A DNA stretch of 64,000 nucleotides from Clostridium sp. CAG:762 (GCA_000432575.1 HF996781.1:1-64000), one strand, 5' to 3'. Shown: positions 54,183 through 63,936, counted from the first letter of the stretch. Made by a program: numbers and translations. Notes: generated by a model not told the origin, from the letters alone.

Positions 54183-55311
54183 GATAAATGATCTAATAAA
54201 AGAATTGTGTCCTAATGGTGTTGAATGTAAACTGTTAAGAGATGTATCCGAGATGAAGAGAGGGCAATCAATTACTACAAAAAATCTTAACGAAGGAAAT
54301 TTTCCGGTAATTGCAGGAGGACAAGAACCATCTTTTTATAACGATAAATATAATAGGGAAGGCGAAACTATAACAGTATCTAGTTCGGGTGCTTATGCTG
54401 GATTTTTAAATTATTGGAACGAACCAATCTTATGTACAGATTCTTTCACTATAAAATCCAAAAAACTAAATATGAGATATTTATATCATTATCTAAAAAT
54501 GATACAAAATGAAATTTATAATAAAAAAAGGGGAGCCGGTATTCCACATGTTCATATATCGGATTTGGAAAAAATTAAGATTCCATGCCCTCCGTTAGAA
54601 GTGCAGGAAGAAATAGTTAGAATTCTTGATAAATTTGGCGAGCTAGAAGCGGAGCTAGAAGCGGAGCTAGAAGCGAGAAAGATTCAATATGAGTTTTGGT
54701 GTGGGAAACTTTTGAATAGCGAGAATTCTAATCAACAATATATAACTTTAGGAGATATAGGTAAGGTTTGTATGTGTAAAAGAATTATGAAAAACGAAAC
54801 ATCAGATTCAGGAGATGTTCCATTTTATAAAATCGGTACATTTGGTAAGCAAGCTGATGCATATATATCTTATGATATTTTCAATGATTATAAAAAAAGG
54901 TTTTCTTATCCTAAGAAAGGCGAAATATTAGTTTCGTGCTCTGGAACAATAGGAAGATCTGTAGTATTTGATGGCGAAGATGCCTATTTTCAAGATTCAA
55001 ATATTGTGTGGCTAAGTAATGATGAAAGCAAAGTATTAAATAAGTTTTTGTATTACTTTTATCAAACTTCACCATGGAATATATCTGATGGCGGAACTAT
55101 TAAAAGATTATATAATAATCAGTTTATATCAGCTAAAGTTCCATTATATTCTTTAGAAGAACAAAAGAAGATTGTTGATATATTAGAACGATTTGATACA
55201 TTAATTAACGATATATCTGATGGTCTTCCTGCAGAAATAAAATTAAGAAGAAAGCAGTATGAATACTATCGAAATAAACTATTAAGCTTTGAGGTTTGTA
55301 ACGATGAATAA
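54175..55311 (+). CDS. hsdS: Type I restriction-modification specificity subunit
   Basis: A 378-residue protein with two target-recognition domains (about 1-150 and 190-345), each followed by a long conserved helix. The first helix region contains the repeat GELEAELEAELEARK (about 155-169). The ATG at 54175 overlaps the hsdM stop. TRD1 includes ITVSSSGAYAGF and TRD2 SCSGTIGRS, the usual hydrophobic sensor segments. It ends in an 8-nt overlap with the next gene. Confidence 0.94.
   Translation: MSKINDLIKELCPNGVECKLLRDVSEMKRGQSITTKNLNEGNFPVIAGGQEPSFYNDKYNREGETITVSSSGAYAGFLNYWNEPILCTDSFTIKSKKLNMRYLYHYLKMIQNEIYNKKRGAGIPHVHISDLEKIKIPCPPLEVQEEIVRILDKFGELEAELEAELEARKIQYEFWCGKLLNSENSNQQYITLGDIGKVCMCKRIMKNETSDSGDVPFYKIGTFGKQADAYISYDIFNDYKKRFSYPKKGEILVSCSGTIGRSVVFDGEDAYFQDSNIVWLSNDESKVLNKFLYYFYQTSPWNISDGGTIKRLYNNQFISAKVPLYSLEEQKKIVDILERFDTLINDISDGLPAEIKLRRKQYEYYRNKLLSFEVCNDE
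54640..54675 (+). repeat. Three perfect 12-base repeats inside hsdS
   Basis: GAGCTAGAAGCG repeated three times head to tail, encoding (ELEA)3 in the spacer helix between the recognition domains. Gain or loss of a unit keeps frame and moves the two recognition domains apart or together. Confidence 0.92.
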
Positions 55312-55756
55312 AGATTTTAATTTAAGTATAAAAAAATTAAATATATTAATCGAATATGTTAATAAATGTGAAATTGATGAAAATGAATTATATGAAAAAA
55401 TGGTTGATACTTTCAGCTATATTGGAGCATTTTATGATTATACAGATAAAAAAGCATTAACTAAAGAACAAAATGTATATTTAAAATGTTGCTCTGTTTT
55501 AAATAATGTATTTAAACATAAAAAAGAATTGAATGGTTTAATAGAAGAATTAAAAATAATAAAATATGGAACTGATTTAAGTCACTGTCTATTAGATGCA
55601 CCATTTGGAGATGTTGTATATTTTCAAAATTCATTATATTTAGAAAATATGCGTGATTCAAATAATTATAATTATTATAAGAAAAACATTGAAAATCAAA
55701 GACTTGATATATTTTTATCAAAAGTAGAGAAAGTGTTGGGTGAATTAAATGACTAA
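55304..55756 (+). CDS. Unknown helical protein inside the hsd operon
   Basis: A 150-residue, mostly helical protein between hsdS and hsdR. It overlaps hsdS by 8 nt (ATGAATAA) and hsdR by 8 nt (ATGACTAA), so it is made in step with them. A VLNNVFKHKKEL segment (about 60-71) recalls the N/H-containing helices of HEPN-like proteins, but the full RxxxxH motif is not clear. A modulator of restriction or a separate toxin are both possible. Confidence 0.65.
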   Translation: MNKDFNLSIKKLNILIEYVNKCEIDENELYEKMVDTFSYIGAFYDYTDKKALTKEQNVYLKCCSVLNNVFKHKKELNGLIEELKIIKYGTDLSHCLLDAPFGDVVYFQNSLYLENMRDSNNYNYYKKNIENQRLDIFLSKVEKVLGELND

Positions 55757-58700
55757 TATAGGTTTAATAAGTGAAAATGATAACTCTACAGTACTTGCTG
55801 AATATAAAGGATTAAATAGAGTAACAACTTCTTTTCAGAGTGAAGATGCTCTTGAAAAAGAATTAATAAAAACTTTAGTTGAACAGGGTTATGAAAGATT
55901 AAATATTAATTCTGTAGATGAATTAATTCTTAATTTAAGAAAACAACTTGAAAGACTTAATAATTATCATTTTACTGATGGAGAATGGGATGATTTCTTT
56001 ACCAAAGTAATTGCTAATAAGAATGATTATATAATTGAAAAGACAAAATTAATTCAAGAAGATTATAAACAAGAAATAACTCTTGATTCGGGAGAAAAGA
56101 AAAATATTTATTTAATAGATAAAAATAATATTCATAATAATAGTCTTCAAGTGTTAAATCAATATGTTAATAATGATGGTAATTTTGATAATAGATATGA
56201 TGTGACAATTTTAGTGAATGGTCTTCCTTTAGTTCACATTGAATTAAAGAAAAGAGGAGTAGATCTAAGAGAAGCTTTTAACCAAATAGAAAGATATCAA
56301 AGAGATTCATTTTGGGCAGGCTCAGGATTATATAACTTTATTCAAATATTTGTTATTTCTAATGGTACATTAACTAAATATTATTCTAATACTACAAGAG
56401 AATTTCACATTAATAATCAAAGAAAAAAGAAATCTAACTCATTTGAATTTACTTCATATTGGGCAGATCAAAAGAATAATGGAATTACAGATTTAATTGA
56501 CTTTGCTAAAACATTCTTTACTAAACATACGTTATTAAATGTATTAACTAAATATTGTGTATTTACTTCTGAAGAAGATTTACTTGTTATGAGACCATAT
56601 CAAATAGTTGCAACTGAAAAGATATTAAATAGAATAACTATTGCTTATAATAACAAGTTCTATGGAACTATTAAATCAGGAGGATATATTTGGCATACAA
56701 CTGGTTCTGGAAAAACATTAACTTCATTTAAAACATCCCAACTTGCTAGTAAGTTAGATTTTATTGATAAAGTATTATTTGTTGTAGATAGAAAAGACTT
56801 AGACTATCAAACAATGAAAGAATATGATAGATTTAAAGAGGGAGCAGCTAATTCTAATACATCAACAAAAGTATTAGAAGAACAATTGAAGGATCCAAAT
56901 GCTAAGATAATAATAACTACTATTCAAAAGCTTTCTCAATTTATTAAGAAGAATGAACAAAGCGATGTATTTAATAAACATGTAGTATTTATATTTGATG
57001 AATGTCATAGATCACAATTTGGCGATATGCATAAAACAATTATTAAGAAATTTAATAAATACTATTTATTTGGATTTACTGGAACTCCAATATTCCCAGA
57101 AAATGCTAGAACAATAAAAGGTATCTCTGAAACAACAGAGCAAATCTTTGGAGAAAGATTACATACTTATACAATAGTAAATGCTATTGCAGATAAGAAT
57201 GTTTTACCATTCAGATATGAATATGTTGGCAGAGTAGATATATCTGATGATGTTAAAGATGAAAAAGTATATAACATTGATGAAGAAAAATTATTTGATA
57301 ATCAAGTTAGAATTAATTTAATAACAGATTATATTATTGAACATTTTAGCACAAAGACTAAAACTTCTGAAAGTTATGTGTATTCAACTTTAGATAATGT
57401 AGTTGATGTTGCTAAAAAACAAGATGCAGAAGAAGTTAAATCAAAGAAAAGTATAAATGGATTTAATTCTATATTTGCTGTATCAAGTATTAAAATGGCT
57501 AAAGAATATTATGCTGAATTTAAAAAAGAACTTGCATTAAAGAATAGTAATTTAAAAGTGGCATTAATGTATTCTTATGGTGTTAATGGCGAAGATGGAG
57601 TAATTGATGAAAATTCTGAATCAACAGAAGCTTTAAGTACAGATGATAGAACATTCTTAGATAATGCAATTAAAGATTATAATAATATGTTTGGAACAAG
57701 TTATGATACTTCATCAGAAAGATTCCAAAATTATTATAAAGATGTATCATTAAGAATGAAAAATAGAGAAATAGATATATTAATCGTTGCTAATATGTTC
57801 CTAACAGGATTTGATGCTAAAACTTTAAATACATTATGGGTAGATAAGAACTTAAAATGGCATGGATTAATTCAAGCATTCTCAAGAACTAATAGAATCC
57901 TTAATAGTGTTAAGACATATGGAAATATTGTGTCATTTAGAAATTTAGAAGATAGGCTAAATGAAGCGTTAGCTAAATTTGGTGATGAGGAAGCTCACGG
58001 AATAGTTTTATTAAAACCATATAATGATTACTACTATGGATATGAAGATGATAATGGTAAAACATTTGAGGGATATAAATCATTAGTTGAAAAATTGACT
58101 TCTAAATTTGCACCAGGAGTATTAATGCAGAGCGAAGCAGAACAAAAAGAGTTTATTAAACTATATGGTGCAATATTAAAAGTAACAAATATCTTATCTT
58201 CATTCGATGAGTTCAAAGATAATGAATTAATTAATGAAAGAGATAAGCAAGATTATCATAGTATCTATATTGAACTTTATAATGAATTTAGAAATAAAGC
58301 TAAGCAAGAAAAAACGGATGTTACTGAAGATGTAGTATTCGAAATGGAATTAATTAAATCTATAGAAGTTAACATTGATTACATCTTAGGATTAGTTAAG
58401 AAATATCATGATAGCAACATGGAAGATAAAGAAATTCTTTTAACTATTCAAAAGACAATTATGGCAAGTCCAGATTTGAGAAATAAGAAAGATTTAATCA
58501 TGGCATTTATTGAATCATTAGATCAAGACTCAAATGTATATGCAGATTTTGAATCGTTTATGAATAGTAAAAAGAAAGAAGAATTAGATAAGATAATTGC
58601 AGAAGAGAATCTTAATAAAGAAGAAACATACAACTTTATTCAAAGATCATTTGAACATGGAAGAGTAGAAACTAATGGTACAGAAGTATCAACAATACTT

Positions 58701-58817
58701 CCTCCAATGAGTATGTTTACTCCTAATAATGATAGACAAGAAAAGAAGAATAAAGTTATAGATAAACTATTAGAATTCTTTGATAAATTCTTCAGTATGT
58801 CTAACAATAAATTCTAA
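55749..58817 (+). CDS. hsdR: Type I restriction enzyme motor/nuclease subunit
   Basis: A 1022-residue protein. N-terminal nuclease domain with PD-(D/E)XK elements (NRYDVTILVNGLPLVHIELKKRG near 155-177). SF2 helicase with Walker A HTTGSGKT near 316 and DECH box FIFDECHRSQ near 414, motif III GFTGTPIF near 440, and motif VI QAFSRTNRI near 710. A C-terminal helical region binds the methylase. It cuts unmodified DNA after translocation. Probably intact. Confidence 0.96.
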   Translation: MTNIGLISENDNSTVLAEYKGLNRVTTSFQSEDALEKELIKTLVEQGYERLNINSVDELILNLRKQLERLNNYHFTDGEWDDFFTKVIANKNDYIIEKTKLIQEDYKQEITLDSGEKKNIYLIDKNNIHNNSLQVLNQYVNNDGNFDNRYDVTILVNGLPLVHIELKKRGVDLREAFNQIERYQRDSFWAGSGLYNFIQIFVISNGTLTKYYSNTTREFHINNQRKKKSNSFEFTSYWADQKNNGITDLIDFAKTFFTKHTLLNVLTKYCVFTSEEDLLVMRPYQIVATEKILNRITIAYNNKFYGTIKSGGYIWHTTGSGKTLTSFKTSQLASKLDFIDKVLFVVDRKDLDYQTMKEYDRFKEGAANSNTSTKVLEEQLKDPNAKIIITTIQKLSQFIKKNEQSDVFNKHVVFIFDECHRSQFGDMHKTIIKKFNKYYLFGFTGTPIFPENARTIKGISETTEQIFGERLHTYTIVNAIADKNVLPFRYEYVGRVDISDDVKDEKVYNIDEEKLFDNQVRINLITDYIIEHFSTKTKTSESYVYSTLDNVVDVAKKQDAEEVKSKKSINGFNSIFAVSSIKMAKEYYAEFKKELALKNSNLKVALMYSYGVNGEDGVIDENSESTEALSTDDRTFLDNAIKDYNNMFGTSYDTSSERFQNYYKDVSLRMKNREIDILIVANMFLTGFDAKTLNTLWVDKNLKWHGLIQAFSRTNRILNSVKTYGNIVSFRNLEDRLNEALAKFGDEEAHGIVLLKPYNDYYYGYEDDNGKTFEGYKSLVEKLTSKFAPGVLMQSEAEQKEFIKLYGAILKVTNILSSFDEFKDNELINERDKQDYHSIYIELYNEFRNKAKQEKTDVTEDVVFEMELIKSIEVNIDYILGLVKKYHDSNMEDKEILLTIQKTIMASPDLRNKKDLIMAFIESLDQDSNVYADFESFMNSKKKEELDKIIAEENLNKEETYNFIQRSFEHGRVETNGTEVSTILPPMSMFTPNNDRQEKKNKVIDKLLEFFDKFFSMSNNKF

Positions 58818-58844
58818 TTTAGTGGTATAATATAAATAAATAAT

Positions 58845-58885
58845 AGAGTGTGTTTCATTTTTAAGATGGAATATGCTCTTTTTTA
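58845..58885 (+). terminator. Terminator or attenuator before the 1199-residue gene
   Basis: A 14-bp stem with several G-U pairs (AGAGTGTGTTTCAT with ATGGAATATGCTCT), 7-nt loop, T6. A TATAAT lies at 58826-58831, just upstream of the hairpin, so the next gene's leader may itself contain it. Confidence 0.65.
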
Positions 58886-58900
58886 GTTAGGAGGAATATA

Positions 58901-61900
58901 ATGATTCCAGAATTAGTTTTTAATAATAATATGGAAAAATTAAATAAAGAGGATGCTGAAGCAATAAAACGTTTAAGGGAAGAATTAAAAAATTATAATA
59001 TGATTGATTTTCTATCACAAATATCTGGATTAATTTTAATTCCTGAAAATCAAAGCAAATCGGTTATTTTTCAAGCAATTATAAGTACGGCTCTATCATT
59101 AAAGCACGATGATTTTAAGAGTGAAAATATCATGAGTCGTAATAAGCTTGAGTACTTTATTAAAGAATTTTCAAATCTTAATAGAAAATATATGATAGAT
59201 CCTCCTGAATTTCCTTTTGCATTACCTGTCATTTATTATGGCAATTATCATTTGTTTATGGGAGCTAGCACGTTAGCTCCACATTATTTAGATCATATGT
59301 TAAAAATATTAGGTGTCCATAAAGAGGACTTTCCATATGAAGATTATAGAAAATTTAATACTGTTGTTAAGGGTTTACTAAATGTATCCGAGTTTGTTTA
59401 TAATTCATTAAATATTAAACTTAAAGATTTAAAATCTTTTAATAAAGATATTGATATCAAAATACCTTCAGCTAGCGTTCTTAAATCCAGTAAAGAAACA
59501 GTAACTTTTAGTAAAGAAGATATGGTTGAATTATTTGGAGAACAATATGAACAACTTGTTATTGAATTTGGGGAAATAAGTATTGATGAAATAGATGATT
59601 TCGATAATCAAAAGTTTTATCGTAAACCATTTGTTAGATATGGTGAGAAATTTGTTTTGGTAGATTGCACTGTTATTATCATGCTATTAATGGATATGAT
59701 AATTAAGTTTTTCATGTCATATAAAATTTATGTTCTAAAAGATTATAATCTTTTGCTTTTACAGGACTTGCATAGAGATTTTACACGCATGGGTTTCCAA
59801 TTATTAGATAGCAAACAATTTGAATTGGAACTTGAAAGTAATAATATAGTTGATGAATCTATATATTTGTGTGGTAATGATATAGCTTTTTACAATATTG
59901 TTTTATTTGATGATGGAAAAGACTATGAAACTAACAAGGAATATAAATATTCAATAAATAATAATTATATAAGTAATCGAATAAAAAAGGTCAAAAAACA
60001 ATTATTAAAACATGGTTTTAAAGAAGATAAAATTGTAGTAATCATTACTCCGACAACTATTGGTAGAAATACTATATGCGCAGTATATTTGAATTCTAAT
60101 AAAAATTTACTAATGCTTTCTCCATATGAATTAACGTCAATATGTATTAATGAGTCTGAAGAAAATATGTTTTTATACAAGTATATTGTTGCTAGAAATA
60201 GATTAAAACATTATAAAAAGAATTTGTTTACTGAACTAAATTTTGTTGCTCTTTTTTCTGAAAGAGATAAATCATTCTATCTAGGTGATGAATGTGATTC
60301 AAAAGAAGCATCATTGTTTTTTATTGGTGAATATAGTAGTGATTATATTTTAAAATCTTATATAAAAAATGGTTATCACTTAGCTCTTTTTAGTAGAACA
60401 TCTTTATTAGAAGTGATGAAAAAGGAAGATGGAGTTTGTTTTGCTCCTGAATTATTTTATAAGCATCAATTAAACAATTTGCTTGAATTTAATAAATTTA
60501 ATATATGGGTTTTAAGCGAAGAAAATATTGATAATAATTCTTATCATATAACAAATCTAATTATAGATATGATTTCATATTGGTTAAATCAATTTTCAAC
60601 ATTATTTAAAGATTTGAATGGAGTGTTTAAAATTAATATTCATTGTGATCCATCAATATATGTTACACATTATGACAAAAGTAGCGAAGTTGGTAAAATA
60701 TTATTCAATATTAATAGTAGACAGTTAGACATTACTTTTGAAAAAAACTCTTTAAGGTATTTCGAATCCACTGATAATGATAAAGAAAAAGATTTTATAT
60801 CTAATATAGTAAAGAAAATATGTGAAATCTATCAAATTGAGTATCCAAGTGAGTTGATTAATCAGATTTTTAGTAATAACTATAAAAAGAAACTAATTCT
60901 TATGAATTCTAATGATGATGGGTATATGCTTCCTTTTGATGATGAATGTGTTTTATACGTTAGTAATGCTATTTCAAATTTGATAATAGATGATGTAGGA
61001 CTATATTTAAAAGATGACAGAAAAATACCTTATGGGAAAATAGAAGATTATAAAATTTTAAATGATATCGTTGGACATCTATACAATAATATTCTGAAGA
61101 AAATTAAAAAGTATAATAAGCGTCAGTTAATAGATTTTTTATATCTAGAATTTGAAAAAAATTTATCATCATTATTAATAAGACAAGCAAATTATGCTAG
61201 CGATTTAGTATGCTATCCTGATAGAAAAAAAGAGATAGATGAAAAGATAAATGATTTGAATCGAACTTCAGTCGCATTAAAATTTATCATAGAATTAGTT
61301 TCATCAATTAAAATAGATGGAATCGATGATATTTCGCTATATGAAATTGAATATATTTTAACAGAAGCTTCCAAAATAATTGATTATGCATATACATGTG
61401 ATATTTACAACTATAAAATGGCCGATAATACATTAACCTTATTAAATTCTAATCGATTAGGGTACAATAAAGATTTCTTGATAAGAGTAAACCATTTTTT
61501 AAAAAATGCAAAGATGGGTAGGATGGGATCCAGAGCAAAAGATAAACGAAAAATGATATCGCAATATGAAACTGAGAAAAAAGATATTCCTGGATTTGAA
61601 GAAGCTTTTGAAGATGAATTTGGATTTACATTTAAAGATTTTACTGAAGTAACTGTATCATTGTTGGAAATAGCTGAGGATAAAAATGGTGACTTTAACA
61701 CATTGTATTCAACGACTATAAAAGAACTAAAAGATCACATAAATAATAAAGTTAGTGATGATACTTTAAATAAAATTATTTTATACTTATCTCAAGTTGA
61801 AAGAGAAGATTATTTAAATCCGCCTACACCATATCGAAATGTAGATGTATTTCCATGGAGAAACAATAGGGAACTTTCATTAAATAGAAAACCACTTATT

Positions 61901-62500
61901 ATTTATAAAGACGAAATTATTTATGGTTATAGGTCTCTTTTAAATGCGATATACTTTTTGTTCGAAATAATTAATAATGCTACATTTAAGGCAAGAAGTA
62001 AAAAGATGAAAACTTACCTTGGTATTATAAACAAACAAAGTGGAGAAGACTTTAACGAAAAAGTATATAATTATTTGTGTACATTTCCAAATTCCATTGT
62101 AGATAAAAAAGTTAGTAAAATTAATGGTATAAAAATTAATGATTCAGATAAGAATACATTAGGAGATATTGATGTACTTTTTATCTCTAAAAAGTTTAAA
62201 AGAATTATTGTATGTGAAGTTAAAAATTTTGAATTATCAAGAAATATGTATGAAATGTATAATGAATACCATGATTTGTTTGATCCTGATAATGAAAAAA
62301 GCTTTTATAATAAGCATATGAAAAGAGTAGAGTGGTGCAAAGATCATATTATGGATATTATTCAACATTATGGCTTAGAAAAGAAAAAATGGAGAATTGA
62401 TTATTGCTTTATTGTTAATGAACCTTTGATAAGTGATAAAGCCATGAAAGTTAATATAAATGCTTATGTATTAGAAGATATAGATAAATTCATTAAATAA
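58901..62500 (+). CDS. 1199-residue island protein with C-terminal PD-(D/E)XK-like nuclease
   Basis: The first ~1030 residues are mostly helical, with an early ALPVIYYGNYHLFMG segment near 107. I recognise no family and see no Walker motif. The last ~150 residues look like a PD-(D/E)XK nuclease: Glu in EDFNEKVYNYL near 1050, Asp in TLGDIDVLFI near 1090, then IVCEVKNF near 1105 (the E-x-K pair). It is preceded by AGGAGG and follows hsdR by 83 nt. The site within a restriction island suggests defence against foreign DNA; this is inference. Confidence 0.75.
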   Translation: MIPELVFNNNMEKLNKEDAEAIKRLREELKNYNMIDFLSQISGLILIPENQSKSVIFQAIISTALSLKHDDFKSENIMSRNKLEYFIKEFSNLNRKYMIDPPEFPFALPVIYYGNYHLFMGASTLAPHYLDHMLKILGVHKEDFPYEDYRKFNTVVKGLLNVSEFVYNSLNIKLKDLKSFNKDIDIKIPSASVLKSSKETVTFSKEDMVELFGEQYEQLVIEFGEISIDEIDDFDNQKFYRKPFVRYGEKFVLVDCTVIIMLLMDMIIKFFMSYKIYVLKDYNLLLLQDLHRDFTRMGFQLLDSKQFELELESNNIVDESIYLCGNDIAFYNIVLFDDGKDYETNKEYKYSINNNYISNRIKKVKKQLLKHGFKEDKIVVIITPTTIGRNTICAVYLNSNKNLLMLSPYELTSICINESEENMFLYKYIVARNRLKHYKKNLFTELNFVALFSERDKSFYLGDECDSKEASLFFIGEYSSDYILKSYIKNGYHLALFSRTSLLEVMKKEDGVCFAPELFYKHQLNNLLEFNKFNIWVLSEENIDNNSYHITNLIIDMISYWLNQFSTLFKDLNGVFKINIHCDPSIYVTHYDKSSEVGKILFNINSRQLDITFEKNSLRYFESTDNDKEKDFISNIVKKICEIYQIEYPSELINQIFSNNYKKKLILMNSNDDGYMLPFDDECVLYVSNAISNLIIDDVGLYLKDDRKIPYGKIEDYKILNDIVGHLYNNILKKIKKYNKRQLIDFLYLEFEKNLSSLLIRQANYASDLVCYPDRKKEIDEKINDLNRTSVALKFIIELVSSIKIDGIDDISLYEIEYILTEASKIIDYAYTCDIYNYKMADNTLTLLNSNRLGYNKDFLIRVNHFLKNAKMGRMGSRAKDKRKMISQYETEKKDIPGFEEAFEDEFGFTFKDFTEVTVSLLEIAEDKNGDFNTLYSTTIKELKDHINNKVSDDTLNKIILYLSQVEREDYLNPPTPYRNVDVFPWRNNRELSLNRKPLIIYKDEIIYGYRSLLNAIYFLFEIINNATFKARSKKMKTYLGIINKQSGEDFNEKVYNYLCTFPNSIVDKKVSKINGIKINDSDKNTLGDIDVLFISKKFKRIIVCEVKNFELSRNMYEMYNEYHDLFDPDNEKSFYNKHMKRVEWCKDHIMDIIQHYGLEKKKWRIDYCFIVNEPLISDKAMKVNINAYVLEDIDKFIK

Positions 62501-62513
62501 ATAAGAGTCGAAA

Positions 62514-62792
62514 TTAATCGGCTCTTTCTTTATGACTTAAAAATGATATTTTTTCTGCTTTAATTATTAAACCATTTTCATCAGCATCTATTTTGCCCTT
62601 GATACCAATTAAAGAATTATCTTCACAATTGTTTATTATTTTATGTGCAATATCTGTGCTAGTAATAATTGGAACAGTTAAATCTCCGTCTTCATCATTT
62701 ATAACAATAACTAAACAAGAAACATTATTATCAATAATTGTTGTTGATCTATATCTTCCAAGTAAAAGGCATCTATTTAGGTAATCCATCAT
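62514..62792 (-). CDS. Small OB-fold (SSB-like) protein
   Basis: A 92-residue protein, MMDYLNRCLLLGRYRS at the start and SLIGIKGKID...LIIKAEKISFL near the end, which follows the strand pattern and closing motif of single-strand-binding OB folds. Acidic residues fill the middle. Start at 62792 or 62789 behind AGGAG. It overlaps the upstream HTH gene by 20 nt. Probably part of the mobile element's control or replication module. Confidence 0.6.
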   Translation of the reverse strand: MMDYLNRCLLLGRYRSTTIIDNNVSCLVIVINDEDGDLTVPIITSTDIAHKIINNCEDNSLIGIKGKIDADENGLIIKAEKISFLSHKERAD

Positions 62793-63039
62793 TAATCTCC
62801 TTATCAAAGTATGCTATTGATTTAAGAAATTCTATATCTAGATCAAAGTACTTGATTACTTCCTTAGTGGGTATACAATAAGCAGGCATGAATTTATTAG
62901 GTTCTTTCTTTCTAAATTCTTTTTCAATTGACTTTTTAATCTTGCTAGCTGTTGATGCAGAAACATTTGCAATCTTCATAATATCCTGATTAGAACACCA
63001 GGGTTTTGATATTATCTCTAATATTTCTTTAGCAATCAC
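62773..63039 (-). CDS. Small HTH protein, DUF3173-like
   Basis: An 88-residue protein with GTG start behind GAAAGGAGG. HTH-like segment CSNQDIMKIANVSASTASKIKKSIEK (split across about 17-42), then AYCIPTKEVIKYFDLD. This outline resembles DUF3173 proteins, which lie beside integrases in Gram-positive integrative elements and may control excision. Read with the OB-fold gene. Confidence 0.65.
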   Translation of the reverse strand: MIAKEILEIISKPWCSNQDIMKIANVSASTASKIKKSIEKEFRKKEPNKFMPAYCIPTKEVIKYFDLDIEFLKSIAYFDKEINDGLPK

Positions 63040-63067
63040 ACAAATACCTCCTTTCAAAAGGTATTGT

Positions 63068-63097
63068 ATTAATCACTTATTTATTGGTATTAGTCAA
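63068..63097 (-). promoter_or_regulatory. Island promoter with direct-repeat operator, right copy
   Basis: Minus strand TTGACT, 18-nt spacer, ATTAAT; same direct repeat and several matching spacer positions as the promoter at 51621-51650. The rest of the 63040-63286 gap holds a hairpin (AATATAAG/CTTATATT at 63202-63224) and one GGTCTC AATTGT GGTCTG pair, no gene. Confidence 0.65.
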
Positions 63098-63292
63098 GTA
63101 TTTAGGACTAATTTTTATCGTATCTAAATGTTAAATATAACAAATTACAATATAATTGTAATGATAAATTTAGGTCTCAATTGTGGTCTGATTATATGAA
63201 TAATATAAGATAAAGCCTTATATTTTATATACTAAAAATGCTTTGTAAAAGATTTGACAAAATGATAAATTTTCCAAGAAATCCCCATCGCC

Positions 63293-63396
63293 CCCCCTGA
63301 AATCCCGTCTATATGGTGGGATACTTTGTTTATAAGGGCTTTATGCCATTTGATATATGTATTAGGTACCCAAATAGGTACCCATTTTAATTTAGT
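63293..63396 (+). other. Right att-like region
   Basis: CCCCCTGAA, hairpin (ATCCC/GGGAT), ACTTTG, TTTATAAGGG, doubled GGTACCC and ATTTTAATTTAG, which is the end of the integrase gene. It is the diverged counterpart of 48214-48325. Confidence 0.5.
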
Positions 63397-63865
63397 TTGT
63401 CTATAATATTAATTATTTCATTTAATTGATTCTTAAATAGGTGAGAGTAAGTGTTTAATGTCTCATCTATTTTTGTGTGTCCTAAATACTTTGCTACAAC
63501 GTTTATAGTAGCACCACTATTAATTAAAAGTGACGCACAACTATGTCTAAAATCGTATATTATAATTTGTTTAACTTCTGCCAACTTACAATCTTTGTTT
63601 TTTATATGCCTTAACTTTCCGTTTGTAATTGGATCAGTATCTCCAAACAAATACCAGTCATCATTAAATCCATAATGTCTTTTAGAAACTTCATATAATA
63701 CTTTCATCTCTTCCATTAATACTTTTGGTATAGGAATATTTCTTATACTAGATTTTGTTTTAGGTGTAGTTACCATATATGGTTTCTTTTCATCAACTTG
63801 AGTTGCTACAGTATTTGTTAACACTTAAATATTGATTTTAAAAATCTATATCTTTCCAAAAAATG
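63387..63865 (-). pseudogene. Truncated tyrosine integrase
   Basis: The C-terminal catalytic half is intact: KTKSSIRNIPIPK, YDFRHSCASLL, LGHTKIDETLNTYSHL with the Tyr nucleophile. Upstream codons (FWKDIDF then NQYLSVNK) are separated by a TAA and a frameshift near 63830, and the N-terminal half is gone. About 60% like the other integrase in the shared part, by eye. Confidence 0.85.
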
Positions 63866-63936
63866 TGTCTAAAAACTTGAAATAAATCCAACTTCTTAAA
63901 TAGTTAAAATTTAATTTTTGTAAAATGTAATAATTT

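Noticed and set aside
62593..62784. Plus-strand ORF opposite the OB-fold gene
   Set aside because: No start signals; the minus-strand gene has AGGAG and a coupled upstream gene.
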